Part shown: one piece after another, positions 26,063 through 38,700 of the stretch | Position numbering within the stretch: position 1 is the stretch's first letter | Layout: every line of letters begins with the position of its first letter | Source of the DNA: Mya arenaria | Taxonomy: Eukaryota > Mollusca > Bivalvia > Myida > Myidae | Direction of reading: 5' to 3' | NCBI RefSeq assembly: GCF_026914265.1 | Contig: NC_069125.1 | Coordinates: forward strand, 65,833,479 to 65,897,478 | DNA length: 64,000 bases | The notes under the pieces: model-generated | What the model was told of the DNA's origin: nothing | The model's database searches: none | The model's input: the letters and a program-made list of their open reading frames with translations, nothing else | Translations under genes and position numbers: made by a program

Positions 26063-26984
26063 ATTTTAGGCTCAGCCTGTCATAGGCATGCATGTCGACA
26101 TCTCCTTTAATATTTATGCAAAAAGCTACAGAAACGAGCTCAGTAGCAAAAGTTTAAACATAAACCCGGTTTAGTGGCACTGGGCAAACGCCAAAGACAT
26201 AGAACACAAAATCACAAACAAGAAACATAGACCAGCACAAAATTATATAATTAAATATATATATAATTGGTATGTTTATCAAGAATCAAAAGCATCATTG
26301 TACTAAAACTGGGAACAAATAATGAAAAACATTATTAAAAATAAAAGCGACTTGTATTTGCTAATCTCTCCTAAATGATTTGGAAATGTAAAAGATTTGA
26401 AGAAAATGAAGTCACATGCCAAAACGTGTTCGCCAAATACGGTTTTAAAGATAACATGAATTAGCAAAATCTTCATAAAAATCAAAGAACTGAAAGTTTA
26501 GTTATGAAAAGATGCTATATTCAACCTAATATTTTGTTTCAGGTATTCATCTTCAAAAACAAGAAGGCAAGTGCTCTTCAAGTGCCTTTATATCCACGAT
26601 TTAAATAAAATCCAAGTAATTCATTAAGTCCATCTGCTCAACTACATGCTGGAAACATTTTAATTTTACGAATTTTCTTAAAAACTTTACCATAAAAATC
26701 GGGATGAGCAATACTATCAGCAATTAGTGATTTAAGACTACTATTGATGTAGCACATATCTTTGATTGTTCCCTTTAGTACAGAACAGAATTAGTGGGTT
26801 ATAGTTATAATTATGGGTCTTTGTCATTAACTTAATCCGCTTAATGACAAACAAGTGTGTATAACCGCTTTGATGTTGCACATTTCGGAAAGAGGTGTGA
26901 TCAACAGAAGCATGTCAAAATACTATCAATAATCATTGTTCAATTTTCCTAAAAACACAATTGTTTCGAAACACTAATGCACCT

Positions 26985-27500
26985 GTCATATGTGTTTTGA
27001 AAAGAATTATCAAGATTCAGACTGTCATCTCATTCACTGGAAATAGAGACTGGTCGATATACGAATATTAACAGAGAAAACAGAAAATGTAAACTCTGTT
27101 CACATGACACTGTGGAGTCCGAATACCATTTTCTACTTTGTTGTACAGCCTATTCAGATCTTAGAAAAAAATATCATATTAAATTTAATTGGCCAAATAT
27201 GGCTAAATTTAAATATTTGATGTCAGTAAAGAGGGATTTATTTTTACAAAACTTAGCCAAGTTTACATATAGTGCTATGAAATTAAGACGTTAAGAAATT
27301 AAGCTAGAAGTTTAGCTGCTTCTATTGGTTATATTTTCGTATATATTATTAGGATATTGCTTTTGTGAATATATATGTAATGTTATCACATAATTGCTTT
27401 ATAAATCAATATACTTTTGTGTTTTGGCCATAATCAGATAGTTTGTAAATGGCCAAAGGCAAACATGCCGATTCGCCAATAAACTCTTGAAACTCTTGTG
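26985..27500 (+). mobile_element. LINE (jockey/CR1-like) 3' fragment
   Basis: From about 27014 the plus strand encodes SRFRLSSHSLEIETGR and continues in frame through a C-x2-C-x8-H-type motif (CKLC ... ESEYHF ... CC) to a stop at 27294. This is the C-terminal end of a non-LTR retrotransposon reverse-transcriptase ORF. The following 200 bp is a 3' tail ending 'GCCAATAAACTCTTGAAACT'. Everything upstream in the ORF is missing, as in a 5'-truncated insertion. It pairs with an opposed relative at 27655-28415. Confidence 0.75.
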
Positions 27501-27654
27501 TTATGTAGACCAAATAAAAGTTTTTTCAATATTTTGGATTAAAAAATTGTCATTTACGGCAACAAAAGAAGGTATTGTCCTCATTTTTTTTAAAAAAAAA
27601 TAATCTTATTTTCGCAAAAAAAGCTTTATATTATTTAAAAACTAACCACATAGT

Positions 27655-28415
27655 TTCAGTTTCAGTTTATTGGCAATATCAGCAAATACATGCTTTTGGC
27701 CAAAATTAACATCAAATATCACATAGATGGCCACAAAAAAAGAAATGAGAAAATTAACAACATATAAACATATAAGTATTTGATAACTATAATTTTAGGC
27801 TACACATGGTTACTCACACATGCTCACATTCACACATATAAGATACATACATATATTAATACAATCAAAATGCTACTGTATGTAACATCTAAACAAATCA
27901 AGAGCCACCGGCAGCAAGTACATCGTTTCGTTTGGACATGGCAAAAAAAAAAAAATTCGCTAGGTTCCAGATAGTCCTTGAATTATTACTAGATAAGGTA
28001 AATGCAAATTTTTCAATAGTGTTAAACGATCTGTTTATGTTATATTTGTTTCTAAGGTCCATAATGGACAAATACATAAAAAGTGATATTCTGATTCAAC
28101 CATATTGATAATACATAGTTTACATTTTCTATCTTCTCTAATAATGTTATTGTGTCTTCCAGTTTCAATCTCTAAGGAATGGGCACTCAGTCTGAATCTG
28201 GATAAAGCAATTCGATGATTTTCTTTGTCGATGGTATCGATGTATTTTTCAAATTTAAATTCTTTTTTAAACTTAACATAATATTCTAATTTGCTCTGTG
28301 AATTTACAATATCGAACCATGTTTGAACATACTGATCACGTAGCCTTTGTTTGAGCAATGGGAAATAATTTCTTTCGTAGTTAAAATTTAAGAAAATATA
28401 ATTAAACCCAAGCAC
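27655..28415 (-). mobile_element. LINE (jockey/CR1-like) 3' fragment, opposite strand
   Basis: The minus strand encodes about 120 residues with SRFRLSAHSLEIETGR, then CKLC, ESEYHF and a C-rich end. This closely matches the plus-strand fragment at 26985-27500 and extends further upstream (QTWFDIVNSQSKLEYYVKF). The reading frame is lost soon after the zinc-knuckle-like motif. The tail at 27655-27700 reads GCCAATAAACTGAAACTGAA on the minus strand, the same tail type as its partner. It is 5'-truncated and not functional. Confidence 0.75.
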
Positions 28416-28419
28416 ACAA

Positions 28420-28812
28420 TTGTCAAAAATGTTAATTTCACCAAAACTAACTCTATTTTCTTATTTCTTTCAAAATCTTATTTTCGCGAAAACAACTTTA
28501 TTTTTGACCAAAGCTTACTATTTTTTGGTCAAAAATTTTATTTTCGCCAAAACTAACTCAATTTCCATATTTCTTTCAAAGTCTTATCGTGAAAATTACC
28601 TTATTTTTGACCAAAACTTACTACATTTTGGTCAAAAATGTTATTTTCGCCAAAACTAACTCTATTTTCTTATTTTCGCGAAAATAACTTTATTTTCTTA
28701 TTTTCGCGAAAATAACTTTATTTTCATCAAAAATAACCTTATTTTCGTATTTTAGTCAAAAAGCTATTTTCGCGAAAATATGTTATTTTCGTATTTTAGT
28801 CATACCGTTTTT
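28420..28812. repeat. Right array of TTTTCGCGAAAA motifs
   Basis: Many repeats of 'TTATTTTCGCGAAAATAACT' and 'CTTATTTTCGTATTTTAGTC' in inverted orientation to the array at 25615-26062. Terminal segments (25615-25690 and 28730-28808) are near-perfect reverse complements. Confidence 0.75.
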
Positions 28813-28899
28813 GTGTATACATATTGGCAAGTGCCTCATGAAGGGTTTATATTTCAAATTTTATTGAAATTGGTCAAAAAATAAAGATGTCAGAGCAAT

Positions 28900-29960
28900 T
28901 TTTCATATATTTTTTTCAAAAATAGATCGGAAATCGAGGTGAAATCCAGATTCCGATAAGTGAAATTCACTCATAACTCATTTATTTTAATAAATTTTCT
29001 ATTTTTGTATACTTATTAGAAATTATTTCACTTCGCTTTCAGATATATTTTCAGTATATTTATCTAACTTCTTCATTTTTAGACCAACTCCATTTAAATT
29101 TTAAATATAAACCTATGATAATGCCTTTTCAATTATTTGTTCAACAAAAAAAAACTTGTTAAAAATAAATGAGTTATGAGTGGATTTCACGTCTCAAAAA
29201 GTGGATTTCACTTGTCAAAATGTGGATTTTACTTCGATTTCCGATCTTTTTTCAAAATAGGTCTACAACTTTCTTATTTTTGGATCCATTTGCATTAAAT
29301 TTGAAATATAAATTAACCCATAATGAAGCCTTTTCAATTATTTGTTTAACAAAAAAAACTGTTAAAAATAAATGAGCTATGAGTAGATTTCACGTCTCAA
29401 AATGTGGATTTCACTTCGATTTCCGATCTTTTTTCAAAATAGGTCTACAACTTTCTTATTCTTGGATCAATTTGGATAAAATTTGAAATATAAACCCACT
29501 ATGAAGCCTTTTAAATTATTTGTTAAACAAAAAAAAAAATGTTAAAAATAAATGAGTTGTGAGTGGATATTTCACGTTTCAAAAAGTGGATTTCACTTCG
29601 ATTTCCGAAAAATCGCTCTAACTTCTTCATTTCTTGATATATTTCAATAACATTTGAAATGTAAGCCCTTTACTAGGCACTTTCCAAAATGTATACAATT
29701 TTTTTTTTAATTAATATATCTGAGTTAGGAGAAGATTTCACTTCTCGAAAAGTGGATTTCACCTCGATTTCCGATCTATTTTCGAAGAATTGCTCTAACT
29801 TCGTCATTTTTTGACCAATTTCAATAAAATTTAAAATATAAACCCTTTATGAGGCTGTTTCCAATATGTATACAAAAAAATAATAATTAAAATAACTGAG
29901 TTCTGAGTGGATTTCACGTTTTGAGTGGATTTCACGTGAAATCCACTGGATTCCTGTATC
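28900..29960 (+). repeat. Tandem ~185-bp units with GTGGATTTCACTTCGATTTC
   Basis: Four or five units (marker 'TTCGATTTCCGA' near 29233, 29417, 29598 and 29764) each run from 'GTGGATTTCACTTCG' through 'AAATGAGTTATGAGTGG'. A first, inverted marker is at about 28926. They form the right outer limb of the foldback element at 25252-29971. Confidence 0.7.
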
Positions 29961-29981
29961 ACCCCGCACCGGGACAAGTGT

Positions 29982-30296
29982 ATGTTTATGAACCTGAATA
30001 TGCTCCGTTACGAATTTATAGCCAAATGATAAACATTCGATGTGGACCTTAATGGAAGAAATGTAAAAAAAAATGAAGTCGTTTCGAAAGAAACATTTAT
30101 GAATATGAAAGGATACATTCTACTATTTCATGAACTCAGCTAAGGGTTCATCAACTTCAATGAGCGACAAATCAATGCACTGAAAGTGCTATACGGCTTG
30201 ACAGATAACGATTTTTTCTTTTTAACATAAAAGCACCATCACCGTTGCCATCACCTTTACAACCGCAGCCAACACCACCACTGCAACCGCTGCCTT

Positions 30297-30327
<31 letters not shown>

Positions 30328-32390
30328 ATTTATAAAATACAACAATACTAAATACAATTTGACACATTAATTTATTAAATAAAAAGTAAACAAGTTATTT
30401 GACTTTGAAAAACTGAATGAATGCTGACAGAACATCTTAACATACTGAGCATTGTATATGGTTTAATAATTTCTATAAAGGCACACGAGAGAGACAAATC
30501 GCAGTTGTGTGTTTTTCTATTATGCTTACCAACTGCATTTTCATGAGAATTAGAACACAATTGTAGTGTAGAAAATACTGTTTCTATTCCGAACATAGAG
30601 AGTATTACAAAGAGTTTACATATTTAGACCAATTATCCGTAGCAATATTATTATGGAAACAAGGCTCATTAAAATGTTCATAAATCCTAAGAATTTACAT
30701 TAGCAAAGGTGGATAATTTTTGTACTTGTGCCAAAATACATAGCTATGTAGAGAAAAATAGCTCCGCTTACCAAGAAGGTGGAGTATGAAAGCCAAGGTA
30801 AGTTGATAAGCATAATCTGAGGTACATAATAATGGATAACGATATAGAATATTATGTTCTTCCATATAACCAACAATGCTACTGGGTATATTTCTTCCAT
30901 GTAGCTAATTTCACTGCTAGAGCAGTGCATACGGGGAATTAATTATGTATTGTTTATCTGATTTACCATCCATTTAGCATCTTATTCATATAATTATTAT
31001 GCAATATAGTTCGAATGAGGGCAAAATCAGAACCAGGAGTTTATCAGTATATAGGAGTTTTCCCTTTCATGTCTGTGTTTTTAAGTGTGTTTACTTTTAA
31101 TATACAAAATCTTTTATACATTCTTACTTCTAACCAAACTTAAAGGTATTCTGTAAATGAAACATTTTTCTAGGCATGTTTCACAACTGAATTGGAGTAT
31201 GATTTTCAACTCCAAACAGACTCAGTTGAATTTTACAAAAGTCTTGAGCTAAAACTCAAGCCTAAAAAACAAAAAATCAGGTAGTAGGATTTGTTATTGG
31301 TCCCAGGTAAAATACACATGAGATTGGTCAAGCTTATCAAAGAACCCTGTGAGCTCTATTTTACTTAATTTCTGAACACATTGTCAACAATTAATTACCC
31401 TCAATTATGAAACTATGTGAAAAGTTTTCTATTGTTTTCCCGTCTATAACCATCTCACACCTTCATCACACCCTGCCTATAAAATCCATAATTAGGCGAC
31501 TTTTCTGTATGTTGTGAGACCTTGTAGTGGTGCAATCCAGACAATATTCTCAACAGGTATTCATCGGGTTGCGTAACTTGACATTGCATACTCCTGTTCT
31601 CACAAGGCATTGATGTTCATTCACAGGGCCTAAAAACGCAATCTGAATATGGCAAAGCAAACACTTTTATGCGGTGTAAAAGCAACCATTAACTTTTAAC
31701 TAAAAAACTTTGCTTTCAATTCAAATACAAAACAAATATCACGGATAAACCAATGTAGGTAAATTTTCCTTTATTTGAATCTACAATCTGTATTTTTAGT
31801 AGAACAATAAACAAACATGTATGTACCAAGACTTTTCAAAACAAAAGTATGACCAGGAATGGATACAGGATCCATGTACATTTTGGAAACATATTTCATT
31901 CCCTCTTTCATGTCACTGGCAACAGTGAACACAAAAAGATTCAAAGTTTTAAGTGCATATCTTGAACTGTTTTTAAAGTTATTGCCAAGGTTAAAGTTGT
32001 GCAAAATTGATATAATTTTATAATTAATAGACCACTATCAATCTTCTGTTGTGTGTGTTACATACTTGTATGACTTAAATTTATATTCTGCTAACATTCA
32101 GTTTAGTTAAAACATACATTTGACATTCTTATGAACGATGGCATGTGCATCTAATTTGAAGAAAAAACATCACTTCTTCATGTGCAGTTAATTATGGCAG
32201 ATACTTACAAAGTATGAATAAAATAACTGTACATCATGACGTCACCAAATATTTGCGCTACCTCGATTTACTTCTTGTCATGTAAAATACTAATACAGAA
32301 TCGAGCCCTTTGGCTCACTGTGTAAATCACCAACCCTCACTACTGACTTTTGCACATGTCAACATTTCTGCTTCAATTGGTTGTGTTTTA
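29982..32390. other. Intergenic, no gene recognised
   Basis: Contains a trinucleotide run (CAT/CAG) at about 30296-30330 and the repeat copy at 31911-32010. A hydrophobic minus-strand frame at 30700-30930 has no family match I can name and no convincing exon borders. Confidence 0.4.
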
Positions 32391-32394
32391 TAAC

Positions 32395-32400
32395 TTTATT
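32395..32400 (-). promoter_or_regulatory. Probable polyadenylation signal for ZNF143-like gene
   Basis: AATAAA on the minus strand, about 240 nt beyond the stop codon at 32642. Confidence 0.45.
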
Positions 32401-32641
32401 GAGATTATTCATTCCCCGGAATAAATCAATTTCAATAGTATGAATTGTGCCTTAAATCAGCACAGCCAGAAAACAACACTTGAAAACAGATAATATTTAA
32501 CTGTCAGGGCACAGTACTACAGTTCTTTCCATACATAATGCTGATTATATTTCATGTGTGTGTGTGTTTGTAGTGAGGATTTGAATTTCAATCCTCATTC
32601 ACACAATAGAAACAAACATTGTCTTGAATTGCTATTTCTCC

Positions 32642-35600
32642 TCATATATTGTCTATACAAGTCACAGACGGTGCTGCTGAGTTGATGATTGCAGATGGTG
32701 GAATGTCTGACTGACTGGTCGTGCCCATGTCAATCTCTGTAACCATGGTCATGCCTGTCGTATCCAGGGGCATTTGGACTGAGGAGGTCACAGGGGTCAA
32801 TAGGGGATTATCTTCTCCATCCGTGTCCAGCTGGTGCTTGGCTATTTGCTGAAAAATCAACCCTCAAACTCAATTTTAATGTGAGAAAAGAATGATGTAA
32901 AATATGCATTATAAACTTATAATAATTAATAATAAGACATCCTTTAAATTGCTTTTCCATATAAAGGACACACAAATATTGTGCTGAAATATTGCATTTA
33001 ATAATTATATGAAAATCTTGCATTGATATGATAAGGGTTTGAAGAGGAGAAATGAGTAAGGCAATGCAGTCAATATGATGGTTCACAGTAATTGATGATT
33101 CAATCATTCCTAATCAGTTGCAGTGAACTAGAGCCATCACAAGAGTGATAAGCTGCCCAAATGGTGGCACATTTGCATGGGGTTGCAATTTGAAGCCATG
33201 TTATTAAGTATATAACCACAAATCTATCTTTTGATCATCATATACATATACTTAATATCAATGTAACTCAAGAAGGTAGTAGTAGTGATATCTGGAACGG
33301 CTGATAAGTCATTTACAAAAAAATCATGGATGGAGGGACGGACAGGCTGAAAGGGCACACGGTTAATTTTGATAAACTAATTTACTGTAGTCTTTTTTTC
33401 AGCTTTCAAGGGAATGGCGGGGGCCTCAGAAAGGGGAAAAAGTGTTGTGTGGGCAAAAAGGTGAAAAATACTGTATGATTCATGTAATGTTCAACTTGTT
33501 TTCAAACCTTTTATTTAACAAACCTGCTGACATATTCATGGATGGCACTTTATTGCTACAATTGCTAAATGTTTAGGGTTCAATGGTCCTCCTCCAAAGG
33601 GGATATTTAAGCCTAGGTAGCGGAATAAAATATACTTTTTGGAGCCAAATTCCGGCCCAAAAAGGGCCAGAAAAATAAACTGAAGTTTAACCAGAACAAA
33701 AATGATTTTCCATGAAAACAATAGAAATTGGTAGAAACAATTTCTATAATTTGCTTTAAAAGATTTAAAATGTCTAAATACATTTTAAACCAAAAGAAAA
33801 CCTAACAACTGTATACATTACTGATTTCAAAATATTTTTTCAAGTAATATCAATGTGACAAATTGAAATTATAGGCCAAACTTTAACAAAAAAAACAAAC
33901 AACATAACTAAATAAGCTTTGAACTGTTGTTTCACTTTGAGTTCTTTCACTAAGAGTCTATCAATTAAACACTTATCTTTATCATTGTTATCAGCAGAGT
34001 TATTGCAAAAAGTCAACATGATAACATTATTAAAGGACAGATCATAGTTGTTTTACCAGATTATAGCAGTTCCTCAAAAACATCTTCCTTAACATATGGG
34101 GAAAAAACAAACCAAAAAAACACATATTAAAGTCATTATTCCTCCATGTTAAAAAGTGTAATGAATCATGAAAATCATTAAATGTGAAAGTAAAGACAAG
34201 CCTCAACACAAGAGTGTTCATACCTGTAAAGCCTCTAGCTGCGCGGGGTCAGTGATGACATACACCTGCTGGGTGTTGTCTCCCAGGGTAAATGCCAGGC
34301 CCCCTTGCTGAAGGAGGGTATGGTCTGTCAGGGGGTTTGCCAGGACTCCTACCCCGCCGTCACCACCAACAAACGCAAACTGAAACAATAGCATCACAGT
34401 TTAATTAAACATTCTTAATAAGTAAACCATAAGAATTTCTTATGGTTTACACACGCATGTTTTGTGACGAAAAAGCTATTGCAACAGTGGTTGAAATAAG
34501 TACAATCCTGCAATCACTCAACTGGTAAAATGTTTGCCTGCTTGTTCAAATTCTGATTTTAATAAGAATTTGAGCATGTCCAAAGGAGGAATTCTGGTGT
34601 CTGTTAACATGTACATTGTTCAGTATAAAATATCCTGGTTAACACTTAATCTACATTTAATTAGTAATGTTGTTTATCATATAGCAGTGAAAGTAAACAA
34701 ATGTGCTCATGAACATAGGTCATTAAATAACAAATATTAAATGAGTCATCAATATTAGTTGTGCAACCTGTTGTTGTTCTGACGTGTTTATCACCAATGC
34801 ACCCTCCCCCTCATCTGTCTGTTCATGTGTGTTGATGAAGTTGAGCCGAGGTCTTTTCTCAAGAGGTTCAAGAGATTCTATGTCAGGACCTAAAACGGAA
34901 ATATATTTTGCTGGATTTTATTCAAAGGATTTTTGATGTGAGGAAGATTCCGGTGATTTTGACATCTCCCTGCTCAAGGGGTGAGTTTAAGTTCACCTCC
35001 ACAGCCTGGTTGGGAAAAGCACTGATAGGTGTAAAAGCTAAAATTTCCCTAAATGTGCAAAATTTAGCCTTATAAAAATGGTGCTTTAAAACCAAATTGG
35101 AAAATAATTAACATTGTAGCTAAAGATATAACTCTTCTCCTAACATCCTGTGAAAAGGTTTTAAAAGTTAAATTAATTGCAGTTTTGGTAATAACAATTT
35201 TAACAAACCTTGTTATTGAACAGACAAACAGCAGTAGAAGCTAGGCTTTATAGCTGGATTGTATCTGATTAGTTATACAGATAAAGTGCTGTATATGACT
35301 ACATGTGTGTCACTGTGTTAGTTGTAATAAATATGGAATTGGTTGCTACCTGTCAAACTAAAGTTGTGACGTTCTCATTGTGATTTATCATTGTATGTTC
35401 TTTAAAAAAGGCTGAATTTCAAGACTAGTTGCTTTCGTGCTTTATGTTTCTAAACATCTCAACCTAATTTTGAAGATAATAAAATCTTCAAACATTTCAT
35501 ACTGAAATTTAATACATATGTAATTGGGTTTTACAGTAAGTGCGATAATAATTTTGAGGTTCAACATGTAATAAACCAATATCTAAAAACAATGTACTTA

Positions 35601-35684
35601 ACCTTTAGAACATAAACATTCCTACTTCAAATGGTTAAATCTTGAAAGACGAACCTAACATTTGTTCTTCTTGCATTTTTGTCT

Positions 35685-35715
<31 letters not shown>

Positions 35716-38700
35716 GAATAATAGGGCCTCGCTCTCAGCGGTCACATTTTCCCCATGAGCGGTGCGTTTGTGCATTGCAAGTGTGGAGGTCTGGCGGTAC
35801 GTCTTGCCACACCGGTCACATGTGTATGGCTTTGAGTGTGTGTGGACCACATGGTGCTTGTACAAACTCGAGTATTCTGTGAATCTCTTCCCGCAACCAA
35901 GAACTGTACACACATACGGCTTCTCACCTGGAATATGTAATACAGAATTAATATTTAACATTTGTCATGCCTACTTAAGTAAAGTGTTGCAAACACAATA
36001 TTGTATATATTAAGAATGATAGGCAGTTAAAATTTATAAGGTTAACTTTACCATACAACTCATCTTTCTCGTTCCTGCATAACACTGTATTTGAAGAAAA
36101 AATGTAAATAATACAAATATCCCATAAGACTTACCTGTGTGTATCCTCACATGGTTTTTGTAGTTTGTGGCCGATGCAAATGATCTGCCACAGTCTTCCT
36201 CAGGACAGATGTAAGGACGTTCACCAGTGTGAGTGCGAATGTGAACTTTCCGGATGTTTGAGGTTGTAAAAGACCGATCACAACCAACAAACGGACATTT
36301 GAATGGCCTTTCACCTGCAAATTCAAAATATTGAAAATGTAATATTCATTTTTGAACTAAGCTTAATTTCTGTTCCTTGTTACATGAAACTTGTTCCTCT
36401 TGAACTATGCAGACTAATTGTAGTTGTTAGTTATCATACAAATATCACAAAACTATTCTTAAAAACAAGCAGAACTTTGAATCCACATTGTAGAATTATA
36501 AAATATGAACTGTATGCACATACCAGTGTGTGTACGAACATGTTTTTGTAGATCGCCAGATGTTTTGAATGCTTTGTCACAGTTCTGCTGTGGACACTTG
36601 TATGGTTTCTCGCCTGTGTGAACACGCATGTGGGACTTGAGTCCGTATCCTGTGGCAAATGCCTTTCCACAGTGCTCATAGTCACACTTGAACGGTCGGT
36701 CTCCTGTGTGTGACCTCTCATGTACCTGCACATTATTTTTACTACAGTCCTTTAGACAATAACCGATTGATGTTTTTCAAAGCACTATTAATCTAAATTA
36801 GTTTTTCCAGAAAACATTTTGTAAGAAACACATCAAATGCAATATAAATGCTGAAAACATTCCCGATTCGACTATATCTAAACAGCAGTTTAAGAAGTTT
36901 TCCTATATTAAAAAGAATAATGTTATCACCAGTACCCACCCTTAGGTGATGTAGGGTAGTGTAGTATCGCCCACATCCCTCAAACTTGCAGCGGTAACCT
37001 TTCTCCAGGATCAGCTGGCTCACCTTGTCACCATCAAAATTCTGTACCTGGGATGTACACATTTAACTTAAGGCTTTGAATATATTGGACATGTACCCAA
37101 CGTCATTTTTACAGTTGGTAAATGTACCAATAGGAGAGCATATTTAAGACAGGATTAGATATCTGACAGACACCATTTTGTTTTAAATAAATATATCAAC
37201 TGCCTGTTCAAAATCAATCAAGTACTTGTGATGTATGATTTGTTAAGAAATATTAACACTTTTGTCTAATATTCTGTCATTAATGTGTATACCGGTATGC
37301 AACAAACAAGGTAGCTCTGTCGTCATGGAACACCAAGGAAGGACATGGTTATAATGAAGCCATATGTTTTGTTTGATAATTTTACTTAAATGACAATGGA
37401 AAGCTTCAAATTTACTATTACCTGCTTGAAATATTAAAAAGTTCAGCCATGACATTCTTACTAGGGTCATGGGTTTTGTACCAGACATGTCGTCTTTATG
37501 TTTCAAACATCTGTGACTTGTTAGTTCAAAATTCCTTTCTGTGCATAGCAAAGTCACAGCTGGATACAACCACCTATAATACATCTGCATTCATGCAGAA
37601 TTCTAACCAGATTAACCTCTACGTATGACCTTGACCTTCAAAGTTGGGAAGTAGGTCTGCACCGGACATGAAATACGGACAGAAGGACAGACAGTGTGAT
37701 TTTAATATAGCTTTTGGGAAAAAACATTGATAATACTGGTACTTCCTTAAAAGTTTAGACATCAAATGATATGCTATTGAAGAAAAAACTTGCAGGTAAA
37801 GGGATATAACTTAATAAGATATCAATGAAGAGATTAAAGCTGAATCTACACAAAATGTAAAGTCTTCAATAAGAACAGTAAAGTAAACATGTTTTTATCT
37901 TGACATGAGACTACAGTTATTCATTTGTATAGCATATGAACTAGAACATTCCCTACAATGGTTGTGGAGAGCCCAGGCTTCTTGTCATCTCCAGTGTTAG
38001 ATACTGTCTCCTGGAAGGCCCCCACTGTAGCCACATGGCCAACCTTGCAAAACAAACAGGAATGAAATTTGAGTATTCAAAACTTTTTAGATTCAGTGTT
38101 AATATCAGTTCTCTAAAGTAATAATTTAATAGATGGGAAATAGAGTCTAAATTATATGAATTTGTCAAATGTTATAATCCCATTGCATTAGTCATTTTGT
38201 GTTCTTACAATCATGTACAGTGTAAACTATTAAATACTATACAGACAATATAAACATTACCATGTCTTCTTATCAGTATGAAACATGCAAAACTACAGTC
38301 TTCTTTGCTCCCTTCAAAAAATCCTTTTTTGACTAGTATTACCTGAGAATTATCATTGTTGAGGGGGTCGACAGTAAGAATGCCATTTGAGAGTACCCCT
38401 TGGACTGCAGAAACCTGTGTAGTGAGCTGGTCAAGGGTAAGGGTGGTCGGTTCAAAGCTCCGCCCCTCAACAAGACCACCCAGTGGGCTAGGCTGGGTCG
38501 CCAGGTATGCTGTTGTACCATCTTCCAATATAATTGCCTGCAGACCATCTTGAAACAACGGCAGTGGTATATTGATTCAAAACATAGTTATCACTCATAA
38601 TGAGAACTGCCCCAAAGTCAGACTTGTGCCCAACACATATTAATGTGATAAACATTTGTGCATAAAAAACAAGAAAGGACACAAAGAAGTTGTAACTATG

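Larger units (their letters stand above)
25252..29971. mobile_element. Large foldback element with nested insertions
   Basis: The element is flanked by a 10-bp direct repeat GGACAAGTGT (25242-25251 and 29972-29981). Its outer ends share GGGTGATA. A 24-bp perfect palindrome (half-site AGTGGATTTCAC) lies in inverted context near both ends, at 25556-25579 and 29924-29947, each joined to CAGGAATCC or its complement. Inside are opposing arrays of TTTTCGCGAAAATA-type motifs (25640-26060 and 28440-28800) and tandem units of about 185 bp with 'GATTTCACTTCGATTTCCGA' (about 29190-29940). Two LINE fragments sit in the core. No transposase is visible. The 10-bp target duplication would suit a Mutator-like non-autonomous element, which is inference only. 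Confidence 0.65.

Noticed and set aside
30172-30357. Minus-strand frame with an aspartate run
   Set aside because: It is the translation of a CAT/CAG trinucleotide microsatellite.
30700-30930. Minus-strand frame resembling membrane segments
   Set aside because: Considered as a transporter exon, but no conserved transporter motif and no exon partners with matching phase.
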